A program made the position numbers and the translations under genes. This document shows, piece after piece, positions 57,138 to 64,000 of a stretch of 64,000 nt of DNA. The stretch comes from Thiospirillum jenense. Lineage in GTDB: Bacteria; Pseudomonadota; Gammaproteobacteria; Chromatiales; Chromatiaceae. The first letter of the stretch is position 1. The number at the start of each line of letters is the position of its first letter. The DNA lies in NCBI RefSeq assembly GCF_014145225.1, contig NZ_JABVCQ010000016.1, forward strand, positions 1 through 64,000, in the 5' to 3' direction. The notes beneath the pieces are model-generated. The model was given only the letters and a program-made list of their open reading frames with translations. It searched no databases and was not told where the DNA came from.

Positions 57138-59063
57138 TTAAAAACTCCCCAAATAAGTATAGCCATATAGCCCGGCTTTCAATTCCAAATAAAAGCGTTC
57201 GCGGGTGGCCTTGTCTAAATCGGCTGCTTCTAATTGCCGCCGATACCCAGACAGTAAAGCGCGGGGTTCAAAATGCACATAACGTAATAATTCTTCGGTC
57301 GCATCGCCGCGCTCGGGTTCTAATAACCGATAGCCGCACGGGGCTTGCGGGTCTAATTCTACATTCACCGCATCAGTATCGCCGAATAAATTATGAATAT
57401 CGCCGAGGATTTCTTGATACGCCCCGACCATAAAAAAGCCGATTAGATAATTCTCGGTTTGAGGATCAAATGAATGCACCGGCAAGCTGGCTTCAATGCC
57501 ATCTTGATCCACATATTGTTTAATGCAGCCGTCGGAATCGCAAGTTAAATCTTGAATAATGGCGCGTTCGGTCGGCAATTCATTTAATCGCTGTAATGGC
57601 ACGATGGGGAAGATTTGGTCAATGGCCCACACGTCGGGGAGTGATTGAAACAGCGAAAAATTGCAGAATAATTTGTCGGCTAAATCGGCGTTAATGGAGT
57701 CTAATAACTCGCGTTGCCGACGGCTATTGGGAGTTAATTGTTGACGCAATTGCTGACAAATAGCGGTATAGAGGGCGTCGGCGCGGGCGCGAATGATTAA
57801 TGACACGTCGCCATGTGCAAAGCGTTGGCGAATGGTGTCGCGTAATTCTTGCGCTCGATGCAGGATTTCTTGCGCGGCCGTAGTGGTTTCGGCTAATGCG
57901 AGATGCTCAGTTAATAATTGCAAATCCGCATCAGTGGCGTCGCTATCTAATGGCGCTGGGCAAGTGGTATTAACAACTTGTTCGCGGGCGACGACATCGG
58001 TAATTAACACGGCATGATGGGCGCTAATGGCGCGGCCGGATTCGGTCATTAAATTAGGTGGCGGGAGGCGGCGCGTTTGGCAAATGCGGGTGAGCATTGA
58101 GACGACTGCTTCGGCGTATTCATCGGCATTGTAATTGACTGAACAATAATTGCGGGTGCGGGTGCCTTCATAATCAACACCTAAGCCGCCGCCGAAATCG
58201 AGTGTATCTAATGGTGCGCCTAATAATCGCAATTCGGCATAAAACTGTGCTAATTCAGCGACGCCATTGCTGACATCTTGCAAGTTGGGAATTTGCGAGC
58301 CGAGGTGGGCGTGGAGCAGGTGTAACCAGTGCAATTGCCCGGCGGTTTTGAGGCGTTCGACGAGGGCGAGAATTTGTGTGGCAGAAAGGCCGAATTTGGC
58401 TTTTTCGCCACCGCTGTTTTGCCATTTGCCCGCGGCCGCGGCGGCCAAGCGTACGCGCACACCCAGAAGCGGTTCTACGTCTAAACGGGCGGCTTCGTCG
58501 GCGATCAGGTCGAGTTCGGCCGCCTTTTCAATCACGATGAACACGCGGATGCCCAGCCGCCGCCCGATCAGTGCCAGGCGGATGTATTCGCGGTCTTTGT
58601 AACCGTTACAGACCACAGTTTCGCCCGGCGGCACCAGCGCCAGCACGGCGAGTAATTCGGGTTTGCTGCCGGCTTCTAAACCAATTTGTCCAGTGCTGAG
58701 AATGGCTTGCACGACGCTGCGTTGCTGGTTGACCTTGATTGGATAGACCGGACGGTAGCTGCCGCCGTAACTGTGGCGGGCGATGGCGGTGGCAAAGGCG
58801 GTGCGCAGGCGGCGGACGCGGTGGCGTAACAGGTCGTCGAAGCGCACCAAGACGGGCATGGATAATCCGTTGTTGCGCAGGCGGTTGGTCAATTCGATTA
58901 AATCAATGGCGGTGGGGCGGTTGGGGTCGGGGCGGACGCATAAATGGCCGGCGCTGTTGATGTGAAAGTAGCCTTCGCCCCAGCGGCTGATGGCGTAGAT
59001 GCGGTCGCTGGTGGTGGACGGGGCGGGTGACGCTGATGCAGCGGCGTCGGGTGTGGTTTCCAT
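57138..59063 (-). CDS. speA: Biosynthetic arginine decarboxylase
   Basis: PLP enzyme of 641 residues that makes agmatine for putrescine and spermidine synthesis. The PLP lysine is K110 in VYPIKVNQQ. Other blocks are GLEAGSKPELLAVLAL, VCNGYKDREYIRLAL, KFGLSATQI, HLLHAHLGSQIPNLQDV, DFGGGLGVDYEGTRT, ESGRAISAHHAVLI, CDSDGCIKQYVDQDG and FFMVGAYQEILGDIHNLFGD. The N-terminal 20 residues (Ala/Ser/Pro-rich) are variable. Neighbouring ubiquitous spe genes (speB) are absent. The 3' end meets the MITE-like element. Confidence 0.97.
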   Translation of the reverse strand: METTPDAAASASPAPSTTSDRIYAISRWGEGYFHINSAGHLCVRPDPNRPTAIDLIELTNRLRNNGLSMPVLVRFDDLLRHRVRRLRTAFATAIARHSYGGSYRPVYPIKVNQQRSVVQAILSTGQIGLEAGSKPELLAVLALVPPGETVVCNGYKDREYIRLALIGRRLGIRVFIVIEKAAELDLIADEAARLDVEPLLGVRVRLAAAAAGKWQNSGGEKAKFGLSATQILALVERLKTAGQLHWLHLLHAHLGSQIPNLQDVSNGVAELAQFYAELRLLGAPLDTLDFGGGLGVDYEGTRTRNYCSVNYNADEYAEAVVSMLTRICQTRRLPPPNLMTESGRAISAHHAVLITDVVAREQVVNTTCPAPLDSDATDADLQLLTEHLALAETTTAAQEILHRAQELRDTIRQRFAHGDVSLIIRARADALYTAICQQLRQQLTPNSRRQRELLDSINADLADKLFCNFSLFQSLPDVWAIDQIFPIVPLQRLNELPTERAIIQDLTCDSDGCIKQYVDQDGIEASLPVHSFDPQTENYLIGFFMVGAYQEILGDIHNLFGDTDAVNVELDPQAPCGYRLLEPERGDATEELLRYVHFEPRALLSGYRRQLEAADLDKATRERFYLELKAGLYGYTYLGSF

Positions 59064-59184
59064 GTTGACGATCTCGGTGAGGGTTGCGTAATAGTTGCAA
59101 GTGGCGAATATGTTGACACGGCGGCGGGTGATGCGAGCGGCCGCCTCAGGTTGGCAACTGGCATCACTGCGCTCTCTGATTGCG

Positions 59185-59213
59185 CGTTTCCACGCTGGCG
59201 CGTGGGAACGATC
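59185..59213. repeat. REP-like palindrome
   Basis: CGTTTCCACGC and GCGTGGGAACG pair with one mismatch, and the 3' extension ATC is shared with the copy at 63165. It is adjacent to the decayed MITE-like element, the same association as at 57.0 kb. Confidence 0.7.
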
Positions 59214-59232
59214 AAAACCAGCGCCTGTGCAT

Positions 59233-59306
59233 TCTGGATTTCCACCTACGCGGGAATGACGAGGGGCGCAGTTTTAATTGGTGATTGATTAGCATTTAAC
59301 AGCCGT
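59233..59306. mobile_element. Decayed right half of the MITE-like element, copy 3
   Basis: The run TCTGGATTTCCACCTACGCG followed by GGAATGACG, then GTTTTAATTGGTGATTGATT and AGCATTTAACAGCC, matches the right half of copies 1 and 2 in order. The left half is not recognisable. Confidence 0.55.
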
Positions 59307-59418
59307 GCTTTTGCAAAAGGGAAATAAAAACCCCGCTTTTGTAAAGGTGTTGATTAATCAATCATTCATGCTCCAACTGCATGACTCCTATAATCAAATC
59401 GTGATGCTGGCATGACAG

Positions 59419-59434
59419 TTGCGAACGTTCGCAA
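59419..59434. promoter_or_regulatory. Perfect 16-bp palindrome, candidate operator
   Basis: TTGCGAACGTTCGCAA is its own reverse complement. It lies about 250 bases upstream of the secreted Cys-rich protein gene and 355 bases upstream of speA in the other direction. A dimeric regulator site is possible; no matching regulator is known to me. Confidence 0.35.
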
Positions 59435-59687
59435 ATGCAGTCACGCCCGGCGCGGCGTATGACAATTTTGCAATTTGTGCGTGTCAAGTATAGGCACGTT
59501 ACGTCGAATCGGGTAGCGGTGGCACGGCGTCAAGCACTTGACTCTGTTGTTTTTTTGCCAAGTGTCGTATTGCGCTGACAAATGACGGTGCCGAGTGGAT
59601 AAAGCGGCCTTATACTTGGGCCGAGCCGCGCTGGGCAGTGCGGCGCGACGTTTGGCTTTGAAGAACGAGTGACAGGGGGAAGTGACC

Positions 59688-61325
59688 ATGTGTGCGCGTA
59701 GGATTTGTTCAACAATATTAATTAGTTGCGTAATGGCGACAGTGCCGATTGTGGCCGCAGCGGCGACCGATTCAACCGTCGGCGCGACCTATGAAATGGG
59801 TTTTGCCGATGGTTATAACCAGGGTGTGAGCGCGGGGCGGGCAGCCGGCGCGGGGGAATGCGCCACCAATCCCACCGGCTGCGGGATCACCTTTGCGGCG
59901 CTGGCGGCCAGTCGCAGTTGGTACGGTGAAACAGAGGCGAATGACAACATTGTATCCGCCGATCCGCTGGCGCTGGATCAGGGCTTTTTAGCGCAGAGTT
60001 ACGCGGCCGAAGATCAGGATTGGTTTTATGTCGTGACGACGGCGCAGAATACGAATTTGACTTTGAACTTTTCAATGCCGAGCATGGCGGTTGGTAGTTT
60101 GGCTGGCTGGGTGATTTCTATTCGGGATGCGATTGGAATGCCAATTGCGGAGTTTAATACCGGCTATACGTCAGTAGCGGATGCGCGGGTTGGAATGGAT
60201 TATTACGTCACGCTGGGATTAAAAGGGACGTATTATGTGGTGGTGAAACCGGCGCCGGATGCGTTGAATTATAATCAATACCAGGTGAAAGCACATTTGG
60301 AGGCGGCGGCGAATACGGATCCGAATTTTGTCGTCGGGTTTTATGATGCGGAGACTGAGCCGAATAATGATCCGACGGTTGCCGATGTCATTACCAAAGG
60401 CGTATCCATGTATGGTTTGATTAACTTAATGTTTAATGGCGTGGTCGCCGGTGATCCAAGTTATACCTGGGGACAGGGTGAAGATGATTGGTATGTGTAC
60501 GAAAGCCCGGGAAATGAAATTGTGCGCTTGTCATTCTGTGATCGGGAGTATTGTTCAGCGGGTAATTGGTCGGTGCAGATTTTTGATGAAAATGGTATTG
60601 AACGCACGGATGTCAGCAATTATGTTGATGCGTGTAATAATCCAGTTAATCCACCGCCGGCGGATGGCTGTGGCGGGGTTTTACCATTATTATCCTATGA
60701 TGAAGTGGCATTGGTGACGTTTAATACTACCAGTTGCGGGGCTAGTCCGTGTGAATGTGATGTTGATTGTCGCCCGGTGCCGGAGGTGTGGAATATTGGA
60801 TTAGAACACGCCGGCAAGTATTATATGCGGGTGAATCATCAACGGCGAATTGAGGCACCCTGTGCGGCATTTGCGTTGGATACGGATAATAATGGTGTGT
60901 TGAACAACGATGACAGAGTAAATGGCGTTTTCAGTCCTTGTGGTTGTGCCAGTGGTTATAGCTGTGACATCACAGTTCTCAATCCAAATATCACTGCGGC
61001 AAATATTAATTGCGCCACAGAAGTACAAACAATTACAGATGCAAATGGTGAAACTACCGAGTCAGTAGGGACATGCCCACCCTGTTCAAATGGCACTGGC
61101 GGCGGTAATGAAGCACAATGTAATCTTGGCTGTGGGTGTGCTGCTTATGGTTCGGTCGTTCAATTACCGCTGTGGGATGATGCTGAAGCAAATAGCGTGT
61201 ACACCTCCCAATACAACTACAGTTGGACAACCAACCCGCGTGGCTCAGAAATCACCACGCCATCCAATAGCACCATTAACACCGACGCTTACACTGATTA
61301 CACGAATCGCCCGTCGGCGTATTAA
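59688..61325 (+). CDS. Secreted Cys-rich protein with PPC-like beta-sandwich domains
   Basis: ATG 59688 has GGGGGAAG 6 bases upstream; a GTG two codons earlier is less likely. The 545-residue product has a signal peptide (ILISCVMATVPIVAAAATD), a GFADGYNQGVSAGRAAG helical stretch and two domains that resemble bacterial pre-peptidase C-terminal (PPC) modules: ETEANDNIVSADPLALDQGF with DQDWFYVVTTA, and EPNNDPTVADVITKGVSMYG with EDDWYVYESPGNEIVRLSF. A Cys-rich part (CGASPCECDVDC, CGCASGYSCDITV, CPPCSNGTGGGNEAQCNLGC) and an EF-hand-like loop (DTDNNGVLNNDDR) follow. Probably extracellular and calcium-binding; no enzymatic motif was found. Confidence 0.7.
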   Translation: MCARRICSTILISCVMATVPIVAAAATDSTVGATYEMGFADGYNQGVSAGRAAGAGECATNPTGCGITFAALAASRSWYGETEANDNIVSADPLALDQGFLAQSYAAEDQDWFYVVTTAQNTNLTLNFSMPSMAVGSLAGWVISIRDAIGMPIAEFNTGYTSVADARVGMDYYVTLGLKGTYYVVVKPAPDALNYNQYQVKAHLEAAANTDPNFVVGFYDAETEPNNDPTVADVITKGVSMYGLINLMFNGVVAGDPSYTWGQGEDDWYVYESPGNEIVRLSFCDREYCSAGNWSVQIFDENGIERTDVSNYVDACNNPVNPPPADGCGGVLPLLSYDEVALVTFNTTSCGASPCECDVDCRPVPEVWNIGLEHAGKYYMRVNHQRRIEAPCAAFALDTDNNGVLNNDDRVNGVFSPCGCASGYSCDITVLNPNITAANINCATEVQTITDANGETTESVGTCPPCSNGTGGGNEAQCNLGCGCAAYGSVVQLPLWDDAEANSVYTSQYNYSWTTNPRGSEITTPSNSTINTDAYTDYTNRPSAY

Positions 61326-61381
61326 ACTGCACCGTCAGTTGGAATAAGTCACCGGTCATCATAGCCGGTAGAAATCAATTG

Positions 61382-61412
61382 AACGCCCGGCGGCAACGTC
61401 GGGCGTTTTTTT
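61382..61412 (+). terminator. Rho-independent terminator after the Cys-rich protein gene
   Basis: AACGCCCG (61382-61389) pairs with CGGGCGTT (61400-61407), followed by a run of seven T. It lies 57 bases after the stop codon. Confidence 0.88.
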
Positions 61413-61477
61413 ATTTATATCTTCCAGTTTTGTAGAATTTGGTGTACTGTGTAAGCCACGTTTTAGAGTAGATTTAG

Positions 61478-61837
61478 TTGGGTTTTGCGTTGATTCAGAC
61501 CATCGAGTTTATTGAAACCAGCATCTTTACGCATCAAATTCAGGCAATCGCTACAGATGATGAAATGCAGCAACTTCAGCGTGAACTGATCGAACAGCCT
61601 GAAAAAGGTGATTTAATTAAAGACACCGGTGGATTAAGAAAAATTCGCATGGCAACTGGTATTTGCGGCAAAAGCGGTGGCGCTAGAGTGATCTATTTCT
61701 TAGCAACATCCCAAACCATTTACCTCATTGCAGCTTACGCCAAGCGTCAAAAAGAAAATCTAACATCCGCAGAAAAAGCGGCGCTAAAGAAACTCACGAA
61801 ACAATTACACAGCGAGGCACACCATGAGTCTATTTAA
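61478..61837 (+). CDS. HigB2/RelE-type toxin
   Basis: A 119-residue RelE-superfamily protein starting at TTG 61478 or TTG 61490; no ATG is available at the conserved N-terminus, which begins IQTIEFIETSIFTHQI. Family blocks are LQRELIEQPEKGDLIKDTGG, RKIRMATGICGKSGGARVIY and IYLIAAYAKRQKENLT. RelE/HigB toxins are ribosome-dependent mRNA nucleases. The gene overlaps its antitoxin by 14 bases, toxin first, the higBA order. Confidence 0.88.
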   Translation: MGFALIQTIEFIETSIFTHQIQAIATDDEMQQLQRELIEQPEKGDLIKDTGGLRKIRMATGICGKSGGARVIYFLATSQTIYLIAAYAKRQKENLTSAEKAALKKLTKQLHSEAHHESI

Positions 61838-62108
61838 TGACCTTCAAAACTCTTTAGAAGAAGCCGTTGCAATTCAGCAAGGTCGTCAATCTGCCAGTCG
61901 CGTCACCCGCCATGAAGTGATTGATGTCAAAGCCATTCGCGCCCAATTAAATGTCTCACAAAGTGAATTCGCCAGCGCTCTTGGCACCAGCATTGATACC
62001 ATCAAGAGTTGGGAAAGCCAGCGGCGCAAGCCGTCCGGACTGGCCGCTAAAGTATTAGCGACTATTCAAAAGAAACCGGATTATTTCCAAGAACTGGCAG
62101 CACATTAA
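61824..62108 (+). CDS. HigA-type antitoxin with Xre helix-turn-helix
   Basis: A 94-residue partner of the preceding toxin. The C-terminal half is an HTH (VKAIRAQLNVSQSEFASALG, TSIDTIKSWESQRRKPSGLA), and the N-terminal part (FNDLQNSLEEAVAIQQGRQS) would wrap the toxin. It probably neutralises the toxin and represses the operon. Confidence 0.88.
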   Translation: MSLFNDLQNSLEEAVAIQQGRQSASRVTRHEVIDVKAIRAQLNVSQSEFASALGTSIDTIKSWESQRRKPSGLAAKVLATIQKKPDYFQELAAH

Positions 62109-62222
62109 CTCTTGCTGCGTAATAGTTTAATTGAGTTGACAATCGCACTCCAATCAATGACCAACTTGCCGGGTAAGCAATGGAATAATTGCTCCCGCAA
62201 GTCACACAATGGCAGGGCTGTA

Positions 62223-62816
62223 ATGACCACAACCTATGAAGACATCCTCAATTTATTTCGTGAAATTGCCGAAGATCGCAAAGCCACTGAACGACAATTG
62301 AAAGCAATGGCAGAGGAAACTGAACGACGTTTTCAGGAAACTGAGCGGCAATTTCGGGAAACTGATAAAAAAATCGCCGAAGTGAATAAAGCAATTGGGC
62401 GATTAGGTAATCGGCTAGGCGAGTTTATTGAAGAATCCGTGCGTCCAGCCGCGCTGCGCTTATTTCAAGAGCGGGGCATTGCAGTCAATCAAGTTCAGCA
62501 ACGAGTGAATATCAAAAAAGCCAATGATGGTGTAGAAATTGATTTAATGGTTGCCAATGGACAAACGGTGATTGGGATTGAATGCAAAAGTGAACTATCA
62601 CTGGATGATGTCAACGATCATATCGAGCGGTTGGGCAAATTAAAACAGCTGTCAGATGATTATGCACATAAACGGATTTTAGGTGCGGTGGCTGCAATGG
62701 TCATTCCCGAAAACGTCGCCAAATACGCCTATCGCAAAGGCTTATTTGTCATTGCCCCAAACGGTGAAAACTTGGATATTTTGAATAATGAACAATTCGT
62801 ACCACAGGAATGGTGA
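62223..62816 (+). CDS. DUF3782 / PD-(D/E)XK nuclease-like protein, copy 2
   Basis: Start at ATG 62223 (MTTTYEDILNLFREIAED) is preferred to an upstream TTG frame extension of 37 poor residues. The 197-residue protein has a coiled coil (KATERQLKAMAEETERRFQE, TERQFRETDKKIAEV) and the same nuclease-like core as copy 1 (RLGNRLGEFIEESVRPAALR, EIDLMVANGQTVIGIECKSE, RILGAVAAMVIPENVAKYAY). It is 115 bases after the antitoxin and 3 bases before the DUF1840 gene. Confidence 0.8.
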   Translation: MTTTYEDILNLFREIAEDRKATERQLKAMAEETERRFQETERQFRETDKKIAEVNKAIGRLGNRLGEFIEESVRPAALRLFQERGIAVNQVQQRVNIKKANDGVEIDLMVANGQTVIGIECKSELSLDDVNDHIERLGKLKQLSDDYAHKRILGAVAAMVIPENVAKYAYRKGLFVIAPNGENLDILNNEQFVPQEW

Positions 62817-62819
62817 ATC

Positions 62820-63152
62820 ATGTTAGTCACATTCAAAACCGACGCTCATGCCGACATCATCATGTTTGGTGACGTTGCCATTGCATTATTAAACATGATG
62901 GGACACAGCGGCCACATTTCCGGCGCTTTATTAGCGGAAGATATTCCCGCCGCATTAACGCAATTACGCGCCGCGGTCGCGGCTAATCCCGAACGGCCAT
63001 TAAATCCGCCGCACCCTGCGCATCATCATAGCCCGCGTGAATTGGCCGACGCGCAATTAAACAGCGTGAGTTTAGCGCACCGGGCTTTGCCGTTAATTCA
63101 ATTATTAGAAGCAGCACAGGCGCGCAATAAAAATGTGTTGTGGGATTATTAA
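62820..63152 (+). CDS. DUF1840 domain protein
   Basis: A 110-residue cytoplasmic protein with the DUF1840 pattern: MLVTFKTDAHADIIMFGDVA, LLNMMGHSGHISGALLAED, then a C-terminal helix (LAHRALPLIQLLEAAQARNK). The family is conserved in Beta- and Gammaproteobacteria and has no assigned function. It starts three bases after the DUF3782 stop codon. Confidence 0.85.
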   Translation: MLVTFKTDAHADIIMFGDVAIALLNMMGHSGHISGALLAEDIPAALTQLRAAVAANPERPLNPPHPAHHHSPRELADAQLNSVSLAHRALPLIQLLEAAQARNKNVLWDY

Positions 63153-63164
63153 AAATGACGGCGG

Positions 63165-63193
63165 CGTTCCCACGCTGGCGCGTGGGAACGATC
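63165..63193. repeat. REP-like palindrome, best-preserved copy
   Basis: CGTTCCCACGC (63165-63175) and GCGTGGGAACG (63180-63190) are perfect inverse complements with a 4-base loop, followed by ATC. It can serve as the reference sequence for the family in this window. Confidence 0.75.
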
Positions 63194-63280
63194 AATAAAT
63201 GCTTCTATGCCTTGCATGACATGGGGTTGAATATAAACCAAAATCGCTACCTGATTAATTATATTTGAGATAAAACACTC

Positions 63281-63529
63281 ATGCCTGAAATTTGTCGTTT
63301 TCTTGGTATTGTAATTACCATGTATTTTGATGAACATAATCCTCCACACTTTCATATACGTTACAACGACTATCGTGCTGTTATGTCTATTCGAGAATTA
63401 AATATCTTAGATGGGCAATTACCAGCAAAAGTGCGAGGGCTGGTTTCTGAATGGGCAGAGTTGCACACCCAGGAACTACTTGACATGTGGGAAACAAAAC
63501 AGTTTTCGCGTATTGAACCATTAGTTTAG
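63281..63529 (+). CDS. DUF4160 protein (toxin-antitoxin-like pair, first gene)
   Basis: An 82-residue protein: MPEICRFLGIVITMYFDEHN, PPHFHIRYNDYRAVMSI, LPAKVRGLVSEWAELHTQEL. The DUF4160 motif with FDEHNPPHFH is intact. DUF4160 genes often pair with DUF2442 genes, as here, and the pairing looks like a small toxin-antitoxin module; experimental support is not known to me. Confidence 0.85.
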   Translation: MPEICRFLGIVITMYFDEHNPPHFHIRYNDYRAVMSIRELNILDGQLPAKVRGLVSEWAELHTQELLDMWETKQFSRIEPLV

Positions 63530-63544
63530 GAATAAAAATACATA

Positions 63545-63823
63545 ATGATTGCTTTACAAGAAGCCAAATATTGTCACGATTTCTGTGTATGGTTACGGTT
63601 TAATACCGGCGAAGCAGGTGAAGTCAATCTTGCTGAGATTGTGCGCCGTTATCCACAAGCCAAACCATTACAGGATATTGAACAATTCCGTCAGTTTTAT
63701 TTAGATGATTGGCCAACCTTGGCGTGGGAATGTGGTTTTGATTTATCACCAGAATTACTTTACCAATGTTTAACCGGGCGGGTGCCGAATTGGAGTAACG
63801 ATGAAATAAGTCACGGCGATTAA
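63545..63823 (+). CDS. DUF2442 protein (toxin-antitoxin-like pair, second gene)
   Basis: A 92-residue protein with DUF2442 features: [40 protein letters not shown] and the closing SPELLYQCL. It follows the DUF4160 gene after 15 bases. The role in the pair is unassigned. Confidence 0.83.
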   Translation: MIALQEAKYCHDFCVWLRFNTGEAGEVNLAEIVRRYPQAKPLQDIEQFRQFYLDDWPTLAWECGFDLSPELLYQCLTGRVPNWSNDEISHGD

Positions 63824-63890
63824 GCAGCCGCTATATGGTATGATTTATTTATTCCCACTTTTTATTATAAAGAAACTCACGAGACCACTC

Positions 63891-64000
63891 ATGCGCGTTT
63901 TAGGTATTGAAACTTCCTGCGATGAAACCGGCATTGCCATTTATGCCAGCGACGGCGGCTTATTAGCACATCATTTATACAGCCAAGTCGCATTACATGC
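63891..64000 (+). CDS. tsaD: tRNA N6-threonylcarbamoyladenosine synthase subunit TsaD (5' part only)
   Basis: The first 36 codons are in the window: [18 protein letters not shown], cited as the ASKHA phosphate-binding start, then [18 protein letters not shown]. The gene runs off the right edge. TsaD installs the t6A modification with TsaB and TsaE. rpsU, often divergent from tsaD, is not here. Confidence 0.93.
   Translation, partial: MRVLGIETSCDETGIAIYASDGGLLAHHLYSQVALH

Larger units (their letters stand above)
59064..59687. other. Long intergenic region between divergent speA and a secreted-protein gene
   Basis: A 624-base gap containing a REP palindrome (59185), half of a decayed MITE-like element (59233), a perfect 16-bp palindrome (59419) and AT-rich DNA with short hairpins such as CTTTTGCAAAAGGG near 59309. 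Short minus-strand frames at 59441-59715 have no family resemblance or ribosome-binding site. No RNA gene was recognised. Confidence 0.5.

Noticed and set aside
59441-59715. Minus-strand open frames (82 and 61 codons) upstream of the secreted Cys-rich protein.
   Set aside because: They overlap the promoter and start of that gene, lack a ribosome-binding site, and have no family resemblance.

Overview
The window reads as one contiguous chromosomal segment of a gammaproteobacterium. The evidence is a complete ybgC-tolQRAB-pal-cpoB cluster, hfq-hflX, a PilZ protein of the type IV pilus type, lpxH, cytochrome c4, biosynthetic arginine decarboxylase and a MurU-type recycling enzyme. Base composition is intermediate. 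Nickel hydrogenase accessory genes (hypA, hypB), cytochrome c4, DUF3782 proteins and many REP-like repeats would fit a sulfur-oxidising or phototrophic Chromatiales-type organism, but this taxonomic guess is inference only. No rRNA, tRNA, CRISPR array, prophage or intact insertion sequence was found.

Layout. 0-6.4 kb holds rho, murU, gltX, rsmG and a MoxR ATPase/DUF58 pair. 6.4-8.5 kb holds the two TRAP transporter permeases without a binding protein. 8.5-11.9 kb holds a CpdA-like phosphodiesterase, an OmpA-like inner-membrane protein, Fe superoxide dismutase and a TtcA-family tRNA thiolase. 11.9-21.4 kb is a surface-polysaccharide block: a 2157-residue protein fusing a sulfotransferase-like domain, 23 copies of a 38-residue repeat, a WbsX-type domain and a GT2 glycosyltransferase, followed by an anchored beta-helix protein and phosphoglucomutase. 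21.8-29.1 kb is housekeeping (htpG, rsmD, cytochrome c4, lpxH, ppiB, thiM). 29.4-32.9 kb holds a PAS/chemoreceptor pair, hemW and an encapsulin-type ferritin without its shell. 33-43 kb is tol-pal, a sigma-54 activator, an HDOD protein, hfq and hflX. 43.1-49.9 kb is accessory: a lone ParA-type ATPase, leuC and three secreted proteins of unknown function. 50-59 kb holds an FKBP, glmU, pilZ, a DUF3782 protein, hypB/hypA, a TerD-HNH fusion and speA. 59-64 kb holds a secreted Cys-rich protein and a cluster of small toxin-antitoxin-like genes before tsaD, which runs off the end.

Most notable are the giant multi-domain glycosylation protein, the TerD/zinc ribbon/HNH fusion, the orphan encapsulated-ferritin gene, hemW and rsmD reading frames with no ATG/GTG/TTG start at the position homology requires, and a family of short nested inverted-repeat elements (one full copy at 29.2 kb, one at 57.0 kb inside a split REP palindrome, one decayed copy at 59.2 kb). 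The REP palindrome family itself recurs at 38.2, 44.2, 50.7, 59.2 and 63.2 kb.

Product names come from recognising family motifs by eye, without database searches. Start codons were chosen from ribosome-binding sites, known family N-termini and flanking signals.
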